Below, one piece after another: positions 25,384 to 33,236 of a stretch of 64,000 bases of DNA. The notes under the pieces were generated by a model. That model did not search any database. It worked only from the letters and a program-made list of their open reading frames with translations, and was not told where the DNA came from. The position numbers were made by a program, and so were the translations under genes. The stretch comes from Ollibium composti (GTDB lineage Bacteria; Pseudomonadota; Alphaproteobacteria; Rhizobiales; Rhizobiaceae), in contig NZ_SSNY01000014.1 of the NCBI RefSeq assembly GCF_004801285.1, positions 1-64,000 on the forward strand, read 5' to 3'. How positions within the stretch are numbered: the stretch's first letter is position 1; every line of letters begins with the position of its first letter.

Positions 25384-26346
25384 ATGCTTCACATTTCAGC
25401 CGCCGACGTCGACCGCGCCCTGACCTTCCCCGGTCTGGTCGAGGTCCTGCGCGACGCCTTCCGCGACGGCGCCGTGCAGCCGGTCCGCCACCATCATGCG
25501 GTGGAGCGTCCCGGCAGCGCCGGCTCGACGCTGCTCCTGATGCCGGCGTGGACGGATTTCAAGGCGGCGGATGGCAAGGATGGCCACATCGGCGTCAAGA
25601 TCGTCACCGTCTCGCCCGACAACAACGCCATCGGCAAACCCGCGGTGATGGGCCTCTACCTGCTGCTCGACGGCGCCACCGGCGAGCCGGAAGCGCTGAT
25701 CGACGGCCAGCGGCTGACCCAGTGGCGCACGGCCTCGGCCTCGGCGCTCGCCGCGAGCTTTCTGGCGCGCGAGGACGCGTCGCGGCTGCTGGTGATCGGC
25801 GCCGGCGCCCTGTCCTCCTTCCTCGCCAAGGCCCATTCGGCGGTGCGGCCGATCAAGGAAATCCGCATCTGGAACCGCACGCCGGCCAACGCCGAGAAGG
25901 TCGCCGCCGCCTTGCGCGCCGAAGGTTTCGCCGCCGAGGCGGCGTCCGACCTCGAAGCCGAACTCGGCCAGGCCGATATCGTCTCCTCGGCCACCATTTC
26001 GCAGACGCCGCTGGTCAAGGGCGCGCGGCTGAAAGCGGGAGCCCATGTCGATCTCGTCGGCGGCTTCACGCCGGACATGCGCGAGGCCGACGACGATGCG
26101 ATTTCGCGCGCCCGCGTCTTCGTCGACACCCGCGCCGGCGCCACGAAGGAAGCCGGCGACATCGTCAAGCCGCTGGCCTCCGGCGTGTTGAAGGAAGCCG
26201 ATATCGTCGCCGAACTGGCCGAACTGGCGCGCGGCCAGAAAAAGGGCCGCGAAAGCGCGGAGGAAATCACCCTGTTCAAGTCGGTCGGGGCCGCGCTGGA
26301 GGACCTCGCCGCCGGCATCGCCGTCTACCGTGCTCTGAAACGTTGA
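25384..26346 (+). CDS. Ornithine cyclodeaminase / mu-crystallin family protein
   Basis: The 320-residue NAD(P)-dependent enzyme has the family's dimerisation part (about 1-110) and a Rossmann nucleotide-binding domain (LLVIGAGALSSFLAKAHSAV, about residues 137-156). GQRLTQWRTASASALAASFLA is the typical segment before the Rossmann fold. Members include ornithine cyclodeaminase, alanine dehydrogenase and ketimine reductase, so the substrate is open. The start at 25384 has CGGAGGGG upstream. It stands alone, between the LapA gene and DUF982. Confidence 0.88.
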   Translation: MLHISAADVDRALTFPGLVEVLRDAFRDGAVQPVRHHHAVERPGSAGSTLLLMPAWTDFKAADGKDGHIGVKIVTVSPDNNAIGKPAVMGLYLLLDGATGEPEALIDGQRLTQWRTASASALAASFLAREDASRLLVIGAGALSSFLAKAHSAVRPIKEIRIWNRTPANAEKVAAALRAEGFAAEAASDLEAELGQADIVSSATISQTPLVKGARLKAGAHVDLVGGFTPDMREADDDAISRARVFVDTRAGATKEAGDIVKPLASGVLKEADIVAELAELARGQKKGRESAEEITLFKSVGAALEDLAAGIAVYRALKR

Positions 26347-26433
26347 GCCTAACAGTCCGGAATGTAACGACAAAGTGACTTCGCCGACTTTGACGGCTAA
26401 TGCTGTCGGCATTAAGTTGTTGTTGTTTCTACA

Positions 26434-26476
26434 GCATTTTGCAGCCAGACGGAATCGTCTGGCGTCGCAGAAATGC
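26434..26476 (+). repeat. 43-nt hairpin element, copy 2
   Basis: The outer stem is GCATTTTGC/GCAGAAATGC with one bulge. The inner stem is GCCAGACG/CGTCTGGC around GAAT. It lies 87 bp after the ornithine-cyclodeaminase-family stop and 76 bp before the DUF982 start. See copies at 17686 and 52709. Confidence 0.7.
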
Positions 26477-26552
26477 GGCTGAGATAAAAAGGTGGAGCGG
26501 CAGCCCGGATTTGTCCGGGCTTCCCCGCTCCAAGTTTACCGGACGTGGGACA

Positions 26553-26798
26553 ATGTCTGAAGGCTGGTTTACGAAACCTGTGGCGATTGCCGTTGGCATC
26601 GTCGGCGACATCCACAATGTCTTGAGCGCCAAGCAGGCGCTGGATGCCCTGAACGGCCGATGGCCGGACGCCGGCGCGCCGAAATTCAGCGAGGCGCGGC
26701 GGCTGTGCCAGCGTGTCCTCAACGGCGGCACGACGAGCGAACAGGCACGCGAGGCCTTCGTCGCGGCCGCGCGGGAAGCGCGCATCCTGGTGGAATAG
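26553..26798 (+). CDS. DUF982-family protein
   Basis: The 81-residue protein belongs to DUF982, a small alphaproteobacterial family typically present in several copies in rhizobia. Recognisable parts are the WP near the middle (ALNGRWPDAGAPKFSEARRLCQRVL) and the C-terminal AREAFVAAAREARI. No catalytic motif is visible and no function is known. A second member is at 46117-46416. The start at 26553 (MSEGWFTKPV) is chosen over an upstream in-frame ATG that would put translation across the 43-nt hairpin. Confidence 0.82.
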   Translation: MSEGWFTKPVAIAVGIVGDIHNVLSAKQALDALNGRWPDAGAPKFSEARRLCQRVLNGGTTSEQAREAFVAAAREARILVE

Positions 26799-26814
26799 CG
26801 CGCCGCGATCCGTT

Positions 26815-27249
26815 TCAGGCTGCAACTGCCTTGCCCGCCTCCATCGCCTCGGCGATCAAAGCGAAGTCATGCTTGCTGACCTTCAGCACGCCGAAGCGGA
26901 GCTGGTAGCCCCAATGCGGCTGGCCGGCGGTGAGGTCGAGCTGGTCGAGCAGCGGCGCGATGGGCGCCTCGACGGCCACCGCCCAGTCCACGTCGCGCCG
27001 GAACGGCGTAGACCCGTCGCCCATGACGCCCGCATAGGGCTCGCCTTCCCTGACCCGGCCGATCGCGGTGAAGGATTGGAGCCCGTCCTTCTGGCGATAG
27101 ACGGTGGTAGGGGAATAGTAGACCACGCCGTCGCCCGGGCTGATGCGCCGCAAAGGCGCGGCCTTGCCGTGATTGACCTGCATGAAACCTTCGGCCCAGC
27201 CGCGCCGCACATGCTCAGCCGATGCGACCGCCAGCCAGCACGCGCTCAT
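26815..27249 (-). CDS. EVE-domain protein
   Basis: The 144-residue protein matches the EVE (PUA-like) fold: MSACWLAVASAEHVRRGWAEGFMQVNHGKAAPLRRISPGDGVVYYSPTTVYRQ-type start and a WGYQLRFGVLKVSKHDFALIAEAM end. EVE domains bind modified bases in RNA or DNA. This stand-alone form resembles the UPF0310 group. The ATG overlaps the stop of the VOC gene by 4 bp, so the two are translationally coupled. The target modification is unknown. Confidence 0.85.
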   Translation of the reverse strand: MSACWLAVASAEHVRRGWAEGFMQVNHGKAAPLRRISPGDGVVYYSPTTVYRQKDGLQSFTAIGRVREGEPYAGVMGDGSTPFRRDVDWAVAVEAPIAPLLDQLDLTAGQPHWGYQLRFGVLKVSKHDFALIAEAMEAGKAVAA

Positions 27250-27632
27250 GGCTGCGCTCCGGCTTCGTCGCTCAGCCAGTAGACGCGCAGGCGATGTCCG
27301 TCCGGGTCGAGCGCGACGAAGGTGCGGCCGAAATCCATGTCGCTCGGCGCCTGCGCAATGGCCAGTCCGCGCGCCGCCCAGTCGGCATGGGTGGCGTCGA
27401 CCGTGGCGGGCGTATCCACGGCGATGACCACTTCTGCGCCGCCGCCGGCCGCCTGCGCCGCCGGCTCGACCGTATGGCGCGACCACAGGCCGAGCTTGAA
27501 GCCGTTGTCGAAGACGAACAGAACGAAGGTCGGCGAGGCCTCGACCGGCTGGCGGCCGAGCAGCGCGGCATAGAAAGCGCCGCTCCTTTCAGGGTTGTCG
27601 ACATAGAGGATGACGAAGTTGGGGGCGGGCAT
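27246..27632 (-). CDS. VOC-superfamily (glyoxalase-like) protein
   Basis: The 128-residue protein has two beta-alpha-beta-beta-beta halves of the vicinal-oxygen-chelate fold (NFVILYVDNPERSGAFYAALLGRQPVEASPTFVLF and the ending DFGRTFVALDPDGHRLRVYWL). Members include glyoxalases, dioxygenases and bleomycin-resistance proteins. Metal-site residues cannot be assigned confidently. AAGGAGAACG precedes the start at 27632. It sits between the YafY-type regulator gene (48 bp away) and the EVE gene on the same strand, probably one operon. Confidence 0.88.
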   Translation of the reverse strand: MPAPNFVILYVDNPERSGAFYAALLGRQPVEASPTFVLFVFDNGFKLGLWSRHTVEPAAQAAGGGAEVVIAVDTPATVDATHADWAARGLAIAQAPSDMDFGRTFVALDPDGHRLRVYWLSDEAGAQP

Positions 27633-27679
27633 GGGCGTTCTCCTTGGTTTCGATGCGGAGAATCTAAGGCCGACCACTG

Positions 27680-28381
27680 TCAATTTCTGGCAGCAGCCTT
27701 TTGTCCGATGCCCTGACTTTCGCGCCATTCCTTCAGAAGCGCCTGGCGGCGGCGCGGATAGCGATCCTCCGTAACGTCCAGTTCCTCGATGCGGTCGACG
27801 CGGAAATGACGGAAATCCTGCCGCGTCTCGCACCATGCGACCAGCACGCGCACCTTGTCGAAGAAACCGAGCGCGAACGGCCAGACCGTGCGCGCCGAAC
27901 GCGCACCGCCGGCATCCCGATAGGAAAAGCCGAGCTTGCGCTCGCGGCGGATCGCCTGCCGCACCGCGCCGAGGTCGATCCCCTCCGCCGCCTCGGCGCG
28001 CGGGCCCACCATCAGCGCGGTGGCGTCCAGCGTCTCGCGCAGGTCCGGCGGCAGCACGGCCGCAACCTTGGCCAGAAGATCGCTCGCGGCCTCGGCCAGC
28101 CGCGCGTCCGGCTGCTTCGCCACCCAGCGCGCGCCCAGCACCAGCGCCTCGATCTGCTCGTCGTCGAGCATCAGCGGCGGCAGGAAGAAGCCGGGCTTCA
28201 GCACGTAGCCCAGTCCCGCCTCGCCCTCGATCGGCGCGCCCTGCCCCTGCAAGGTGGCGATGTCGCGGTAGAGCGTGCGGATCGAGACGCCGAGTTCGGC
28301 GGCCAGCGCCCGCCCGCTCACCGGCCGGCGGTGGCGGCGCAGCGTCTGGACGAGGTCGAGCAGGCGTTCGGAGCGTGACAT
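27680..28381 (-). CDS. YafY/PafC-like transcriptional regulator (HTH plus WYL domain)
   Basis: The 233-residue protein has an N-terminal HTH_11 domain (RRPVSGRALAAELGVSIRTLYRDIATL, about 18-45) and a C-terminal WYL domain (about 130-220, LGFSYRDAGGARSARTVWPFALGFF). These regulators often sense nucleic-acid or ligand signals through WYL. GAAGAGGAGG precedes the ATG at 28381. It heads the operon with the VOC and EVE genes and likely controls them. It is divergent from the rRNA methyltransferase gene. Confidence 0.9.
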   Translation of the reverse strand: MSRSERLLDLVQTLRRHRRPVSGRALAAELGVSIRTLYRDIATLQGQGAPIEGEAGLGYVLKPGFFLPPLMLDDEQIEALVLGARWVAKQPDARLAEAASDLLAKVAAVLPPDLRETLDATALMVGPRAEAAEGIDLGAVRQAIRRERKLGFSYRDAGGARSARTVWPFALGFFDKVRVLVAWCETRQDFRHFRVDRIEELDVTEDRYPRRRQALLKEWRESQGIGQKAAARN

Positions 28382-28469
28382 GGAGCCTCCTCTTCGCAGG
28401 ATAGGTCGCTCCACGCGCCCTGCAAAGTTCCGGCCTGCAATCGGGTTTTGTTGCGCCGGGCAAGGCGCT

Positions 28470-29594
28470 ATGGCAGAAGCGGCCGACCACTCCGGAGAAC
28501 GGAACGCCTTGAAATCCCACCGCGACAGGCGGCGCGACGACCGCCAGCCTTCCCCCCGGCAAGATCGGCCGCGGCAGGCCCGGCAGCATGAGGCTGAGGA
28601 CCGCCCGGCCCGCCAGCAGGAACCGGCGCCGAAGCCTGCCGCCTCGCAGGAAAGGCCGGCGGCGACCCCGCGTGTGCTTTCCCGCCGCGAGGGCGCACTG
28701 CCGGCGGAAAAGCTGCCGCTCGTCCTCGAAGTGCAGCCCAACGCCGACTATGCTCTGCTGGACTCAGGCGCCGGCCGCAAGCTGGAGCAATACGGCCCCT
28801 ACAGGATCGTACGGCCCGAGGGCCAGGCAATCTGGCAGCCGGCATGGCCCGAGAAGGAATGGAACAAGGCCGACGCCATCTTCACCGGCGACACCGACGA
28901 GGAAGGCATGGGCCGCTGGCGCTTTCCGAAGGCGCCGCTCGGCGAGACATGGCCGATGAGGCACGATGGCATCGACTATCTCGGCCGCTTCACCTCGTTT
29001 CGCCATGTCGGCGTCTTTCCCGAGCAGGCCTCGCACTGGGACCACATGGCCGAGATGATCCTCAATGCGAGACGGCCGGTGAAGGTGCTCAACCTGTTCG
29101 GCTATACGGGGCTCGCCTCGCTGGTCGCGGCGAAAGCCGGCGCCGAAGTCACCCACGTCGACGCCTCGAAGAAGGCGATAGGCTGGGCGCGCGAGAACCA
29201 GGAAGTCGCGCGCCTCACGGACAAACCGATCCGCTGGATCGTCGAGGACGCGATGAAATTCGCCGAGCGCGAGGAGCGCCGCGGCTCCCGCTACGACATC
29301 GTTCTGTTCGATCCGCCCGCCTACGGCCGCGGCCCCAAGGGCGAGGTCTGGCAACTGTTCGAGCACCTGCCGGCGCTGGCCGACCTGTGCCGATCGATCC
29401 TGACGCCGAAGCCGCTCGCCGTGGTGCTCACCGCCTATTCCATCCGCGCCTCCTTTTTCGCCACCCATGCGCTGATGCGCGACACCTTCGCCGGCATGGG
29501 CGGCAGGATGGAATCGGGCGAACTCGTCATTCGCGAGACCTCGGCCGGCCGGGCACTGTCGACCTCTCTCTTCTCGCGGTGGGTGGCGTCATGA
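28470..29594 (+). CDS. Class I SAM-dependent rRNA methyltransferase (COG1092-like)
   Basis: About 374 residues. After a basic, low-complexity N-terminal tail (about 1-75, rich in Arg/Pro/Gln) comes a methyltransferase domain with motif I (KVLNLFGYTGLASLVAAKAGA), a following acidic strand (VTHVDASKKAIGWARENQ) and motif IV (VLFDPPAYGRGPKGEVW). This group includes RlmI/RlmK-type rRNA methyltransferases acting on 23S rRNA; the exact site is unknown. The start is uncertain: ATG at 28470 or TTG at 28510, the latter with GGAGAACGG upstream. TrmH-family and lspA genes follow. Confidence 0.85.
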   Translation: MAEAADHSGERNALKSHRDRRRDDRQPSPRQDRPRQARQHEAEDRPARQQEPAPKPAASQERPAATPRVLSRREGALPAEKLPLVLEVQPNADYALLDSGAGRKLEQYGPYRIVRPEGQAIWQPAWPEKEWNKADAIFTGDTDEEGMGRWRFPKAPLGETWPMRHDGIDYLGRFTSFRHVGVFPEQASHWDHMAEMILNARRPVKVLNLFGYTGLASLVAAKAGAEVTHVDASKKAIGWARENQEVARLTDKPIRWIVEDAMKFAEREERRGSRYDIVLFDPPAYGRGPKGEVWQLFEHLPALADLCRSILTPKPLAVVLTAYSIRASFFATHALMRDTFAGMGGRMESGELVIRETSAGRALSTSLFSRWVAS

Positions 29595-29620
29595 GCGCTT
29601 CCCTGACCAACTTCGGCGCC

Positions 29621-29734
29621 GCCCCTCACCCTTACCCTCTCCCCGTAAACGGGGAGAGGGAGATTGCCGACGGCGCAACTGCCCTCCTCTCCCCGTTTAC
29701 GGGGAGAGGATGCCGGCAGGCAGGTGAGGGGCAG
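29621..29734. repeat. Palindromic repeat between two methyltransferase genes
   Basis: gcccctcacccttaccctct (from 29621) and the end aggtgaggggc (to 29734) form the outer arms. ctctccccgtaaacgggg and ctctccccgtttacgggg lie inside, each itself palindromic. It lies on the plus-strand path between two cotranscribed genes, so it would be part of the mRNA. Confidence 0.75.
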
Positions 29735-29760
29735 CACTGCCCGTATGGGGAAACCACCGC

Positions 29761-30615
29761 ATGAGCGAGCACGAGCACCGCCGCGCCGTCGGCCAGGTCA
29801 AGGAAGTCACCAGCCTCGCTAACCCGCTGGTCAAGGACATCAAGGCGCTCGCCCTGAAGAAATTCCGCGACCAGCAGCACGCCTTCATGGCCGAGGGGCT
29901 GAAACTGGTCATCGACGCGCTCGATCTCGGCTGGCAGATCAGGACGCTGGTCTTCGCCAAGGCAGGGCGCGGCAATCCGGCGGTGGAAAAGGCCGCCGCC
30001 CGCACGGTCGCCGCCGGCGGCACGGTGCTGGAAGTGTCGGAAAAAGTGCTGTCGGCCATCACCCGCCGCGACAATCCGCAGATGGTCGTCGGCGTCTTTT
30101 CCCAGCGATTCGCCGCCTTGAAGGATATCCGCCCGAAGCCCGGTGACGTCTGGGTGGCGCTCGACCGCGTTCGCGACCCCGGCAACCTCGGCACCGTGCT
30201 GCGTACCGTCGATGCGGTCGGCGCCAGGGGCGTCATCCTGGTCGGCGACACCACCGACCCCTTCGCCGTGGAAACGGTGCGCGCCACCATGGGCTCGGTC
30301 TTCGCCGTACCGGTGGCGAAGACCACGCAGGGTGAGTTCCTCGCCTGGCGCAAGGGCTTCTCCGGCATCGTCGCCGGCACGCATCTGAAAGGCGCGGTCG
30401 ACTACCGCAGCGTCGATTTCTCCGGCAGACCGGTGCTGCTCCTGATGGGCAACGAGCAGCAGGGCCTGCCGGACGAACTCGCTGCAAGCTGCGACCGGCT
30501 GTTGCGCATCCCGCAGGCGGGCCGCGCCGATTCGCTCAACCTCGCCGTCGCCACCGGCGTCATGCTCTACGAGATCCGCCGCGACGCGCTGACGCTGGAG
30601 GCACGCCCTTCGTGA
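29761..30615 (+). CDS. TrmH/SpoU-family RNA 2'-O-methyltransferase
   Basis: The 284-residue enzyme has a substrate-binding N-terminal domain and the SPOUT knot: motif 1 VALDRVRDPGNLGTVLRTVDAVGA, motif 2 VLLLMGNEQQGLPDELAASCD and motif 3 RIPQAGRADSLNLAVATGVMLYEI. It methylates ribose 2'-OH in rRNA or tRNA; the target is unknown. Its TGA overlaps the GTG of lspA by 4 bp, indicating coupled translation. Confidence 0.92.
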   Translation: MSEHEHRRAVGQVKEVTSLANPLVKDIKALALKKFRDQQHAFMAEGLKLVIDALDLGWQIRTLVFAKAGRGNPAVEKAAARTVAAGGTVLEVSEKVLSAITRRDNPQMVVGVFSQRFAALKDIRPKPGDVWVALDRVRDPGNLGTVLRTVDAVGARGVILVGDTTDPFAVETVRATMGSVFAVPVAKTTQGEFLAWRKGFSGIVAGTHLKGAVDYRSVDFSGRPVLLLMGNEQQGLPDELAASCDRLLRIPQAGRADSLNLAVATGVMLYEIRRDALTLEARPS

Positions 30616-31094
30616 AATCCCTCATTCCCTACGGCCTGCTCTCGGTCGTCGCCATCGCGCTCGACCAGGGGATCAAGGTCCTGGTCGAGGCCAACCTGCC
30701 GTGGCAGCAGCCGGTAGACCTTTTGCCGTTCCTGGCGCTCTTCCGCACCTACAACACCGGCATCGCCTTCTCGATGTTGTCCTCGCTCGGCGACACCGGC
30801 CTCATCGTCCTGGCGCTCGCCGTCGCCGCCTTCGTCATCTGGCTGGCCGCCCGCACGGAGCCGCGTCAGGTCGCCGCCCGCATCGGCTTTGCGCTCATCG
30901 TCGGCGGCGCGCTCGGCAACCTCATCGACCGCGCCGTCTACGGCCATGTCATCGACTACGTGCTGTTCCACACGCCCGTCTGGTCGTTTGCGGTCTTCAA
31001 CTTGGCCGATGCCTTCATCACGGTCGGCGCGGCGCTCGTCATCCTCGAGGAATTCCTCGGCTGGCGCAGCCAACCGCGACCTTCGGACGATTGA
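30612..31094 (+). CDS. lspA: Lipoprotein signal peptidase LspA
   Basis: The 160-residue inner-membrane aspartyl protease cleaves prolipoprotein signal peptides after lipidation. It has four hydrophobic helices. The two catalytic Asp are in GGALGNLIDR and FNLADAFITVG. The GTG start at 30612 overlaps the TrmH stop. The YNTGIAFSML segment is the conserved N-terminal loop of the family. The AcuI gene follows after 50 bp. Confidence 0.96.
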   Translation: MKSLIPYGLLSVVAIALDQGIKVLVEANLPWQQPVDLLPFLALFRTYNTGIAFSMLSSLGDTGLIVLALAVAAFVIWLAARTEPRQVAARIGFALIVGGALGNLIDRAVYGHVIDYVLFHTPVWSFAVFNLADAFITVGAALVILEEFLGWRSQPRPSDD

Positions 31095-31144
31095 CCCGAC
31101 ACGCGGGGAGCCGCAAACTTCGCCGACATGCGCGAGGAGAAAAA

Positions 31145-32137
31145 ATGCCTGACACCTTCAAAGCCATCCTGGTTTCCCGCGACGAGGACAAGAAGCAGTC
31201 GGTGGCGGTGAAAGATCTGACCGAGGCCGACCTGATGGAGGGCGACGTCACCGTCGCCGTCGAGGCGACCACGGTCAACTACAAGGACGGGCTCGCCATC
31301 ACCGGCAAGGCGCCGGTCGTCCGCCGCTGGCCGCTCGTTCCCGGCATCGACTTCGCCGGCACGGTCACGGCCTCCGACCATCCCGACTGGCGGCGCGGTG
31401 ACAAGGTCATCCTCAACGGCTGGGGCGTCGGCGAAACGCACTACGGCGCCTATTCGGAGCGCGCCCGCGTCAAGGGCGACTGGCTGGTGCCGCTGCCCGA
31501 GGGCATGAGCGCGCACGACGCCATGGCGGTCGGCACCGCCGGCTACACGGCGATGCTGTGCGTCATGGCGCTGGAGCGGCACGGCATTGCGCCCGACCGC
31601 GGCCCGGTGGTGGTGACCGGGGCTGCCGGCGGCGTCGGCTCGGTCGCCGTCGCCATCCTGTCGAAGCTCGGCTACCACGTCGTCGCCTCGACCGGCCGCG
31701 AGGCCGAAAAGGCATATCTCACCGATCTCGGCGCGGCGGAAGTGATCGCGCGCGACGAGCTGACCGGCCCGGTCAAGCCGCTCGCCAAGGAGCGCTGGGC
31801 CGGCGGCGTCGACGCGGTCGGCTCCACCACCCTCGCCAACGTGCTCTCCATGACCGCCTATGGCGGCGCCGTCGCCGCCTGCGGCCTGGCCGGCGGCATG
31901 GACCTGCCGTCTTCCGTGGCGCCCTTCATCCTGCGCGGCGTCTCGCTGCTCGGCATCGATTCGGTGATGGCGCCGAAGGAGGTGCGCCTGGAAGCCTGGC
32001 GGCGCATCGCCACCGACCTCGACGTCGCCAAACTGAAGGCGCTGTCGACGACCATCGGCTTCGACGGCATCCTCGACGCCGCCCGCGCCATCGTCGATGG
32101 CAAAATCCGTGGCCGCGTCGTGGTGGATATGGAATAG
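31145..32137 (+). CDS. acuI: Acrylyl-CoA reductase (YhdH/AcuI-type MDR oxidoreductase)
   Basis: The 330-residue zinc-free medium-chain reductase begins FKAILVSRDEDKKQSVAVKDLTEADL. It has NYKDGLAITGKAPVVRRWPLVPGIDFAGTV and the NADPH-binding GAAGGVGSVAVAILSKLGY. This matches YhdH/AcuI, which reduces acryloyl-CoA to propionyl-CoA in 3-hydroxypropionate and DMSP metabolism and detoxifies acrylate. GAGGAGAAAAA precedes the ATG at 31145. A palindromic repeat starts 12 bp after the stop. Confidence 0.9.
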   Translation: MPDTFKAILVSRDEDKKQSVAVKDLTEADLMEGDVTVAVEATTVNYKDGLAITGKAPVVRRWPLVPGIDFAGTVTASDHPDWRRGDKVILNGWGVGETHYGAYSERARVKGDWLVPLPEGMSAHDAMAVGTAGYTAMLCVMALERHGIAPDRGPVVVTGAAGGVGSVAVAILSKLGYHVVASTGREAEKAYLTDLGAAEVIARDELTGPVKPLAKERWAGGVDAVGSTTLANVLSMTAYGGAVAACGLAGGMDLPSSVAPFILRGVSLLGIDSVMAPKEVRLEAWRRIATDLDVAKLKALSTTIGFDGILDAARAIVDGKIRGRVVVDME

Positions 32138-32149
32138 ACCGTCAGCGTC

Positions 32150-32369
32150 GCACTCCGTCCAGCACCCCTCATCCGTCTCGGCGCTGCGCGCCGATCCACC
32201 TTCTCCCACAGGGGGAGAAGGGAGGGCTTGCGCCTACGTCTCTGCAAATCTCCAACATTGACGATTGGTCGCAAGGGCAGCGCCACCTCACCTTCTCCCC
32301 TTGTGGGAGAAGGTGGCCGAGCCGAGCGAAGCGAGAGCGAGGTCGGATGAGGGGTGCTGGACGGAGTGC
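32150..32369. repeat. Large palindromic repeat with 26-bp perfect ends
   Basis: The first and last 26 bases are exact inverted copies (beginning GCACTCCGTCCAGCACCCC). Further inward, ccaccttctcccacaggggg pairs with cccttgtgggagaaggtgg. The middle (about 32225-32285) is non-palindromic. It is the longest perfect terminal repeat seen in the window. Confidence 0.85.
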
Positions 32370-32736
32370 GGTTCCGAAAGATTTTCTCCCAGAATCTATC
32401 CCCGTCCTTTCCGCTCGCCCCATACTGCCCGTCATCTCCTGTGCGGGAACGCGGGTCGCGAACCGGGCGCTTGTGGCAGGAGACGGTGCCGGGCTGGTCG
32501 TCTACGGTAGGCGGCTGGGCGATGAACCCCCAAGTCCGGGCCTCGACCGAGCCAGCGGGCCGAAAGGCAGCGCCCCTCGGGGAGGCAAGACACCGGCGGG
32601 CGCGGGATGCCGCGCCATACTTTAACTTAGCAGGCACGGCCCCGCGCCCGCTTCCCGACCTCAAACGAGGTCCGCTCTTTGACAATGGCCAGGGCCGAAA
32701 GGCAGCGTGGCAATGAAGAAACCCACCCAGGGAGAA

Positions 32737-32921
32737 CCCCTCTCCGTCTCGGCTTCGCCGAGCCACCTCTCCCCAGAGGGGCGAGGAACCGAGCTCGCGA
32801 CCGTCGCACTCTTTGGATGCCCAAGTTCCGCAACAGTTTTCCTATGGTGTCGGCCTCGCAGGACTTGGGTTCCTCGCTCCTCTGGGGAGAGGTGGCTTGG
32901 CGAAGCCAAGACGGAGAGGGG
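32737..32921. repeat. Palindromic repeat, 'ccctctccgtc' type
   Basis: CCCCTCTCCGTCTCGGCTTC near 32737 matches inverted GGCGAAGCCAAGACGGAGAG ending at 32921 with a few mismatches. The inner arms gaggggcgaggaacc / ggttcctcgctcctc also pair. Same class as 6109-6261 and 7215-7370. Confidence 0.75.
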
Positions 32922-33055
32922 TCGTTGGCCGTAGAGCGAGGGCTTCATAACGTCGGAGCGGTGGAAATGACCCCTCCCGACCGGACTTCGAGGGGGGGCA
33001 CCCGCGCCACGGCCCTGCGCTATCGCTCCCAGCCCTTCGGGCGTTCAAGACCTTC

Positions 33056-33142
33056 AAAACGTCCACCGGACGTTTTGATCCGTCCGAGGGCGAACCGGTC
33101 TTTCACCGTTCGGCACTCGAAAAGCCACGCAATTGGCTTTTC
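33056..33142. other. Two strong hairpins upstream of the histidine kinase
   Basis: AAAACGTCC/GGACGTTTT (33056-33076) is a perfect 9-bp stem with a 3-base loop. GAAAAGCC/GGCTTTTC (33119-33142) is a perfect 8-bp stem with an 8-base loop. Each arm ends in an A- or T-run, so either could terminate transcription in both directions. Confidence 0.55.
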
Positions 33143-33236
33143 ATCCGCTGCGCGGACCGCTTCTCACCCTCAAACCGCTAAAATGCAAGCAATCCGTCAA
33201 AACCTTCCCTAATCGCTTTGTGGCAACGATGGCTGC

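Larger units (their letters stand above)
32138..33236. other. 1.1-kb gene-free tract with palindromic repeats and hairpins
   Basis: No open frame here has plausible protein composition; frames of 80-180 codons on both strands are Arg/Pro/Ser-rich and follow the palindromes. The tract holds two large inverted repeats (32150-32369, 32737-32921), a duplicated ccgaaaggcagcg (near 32560 and 32695) and two hairpins (33056-33142). It could contain an unrecognised RNA gene, but I match none of the standard ones. Confidence 0.6.

Noticed and set aside
32668..32690. gctctttgacaatgg resembles the boxA-like leader (TGCTCTTT) that precedes rRNA genes
   Set aside because: No rRNA gene or promoter follows, and the match is short; probably chance or a remnant.
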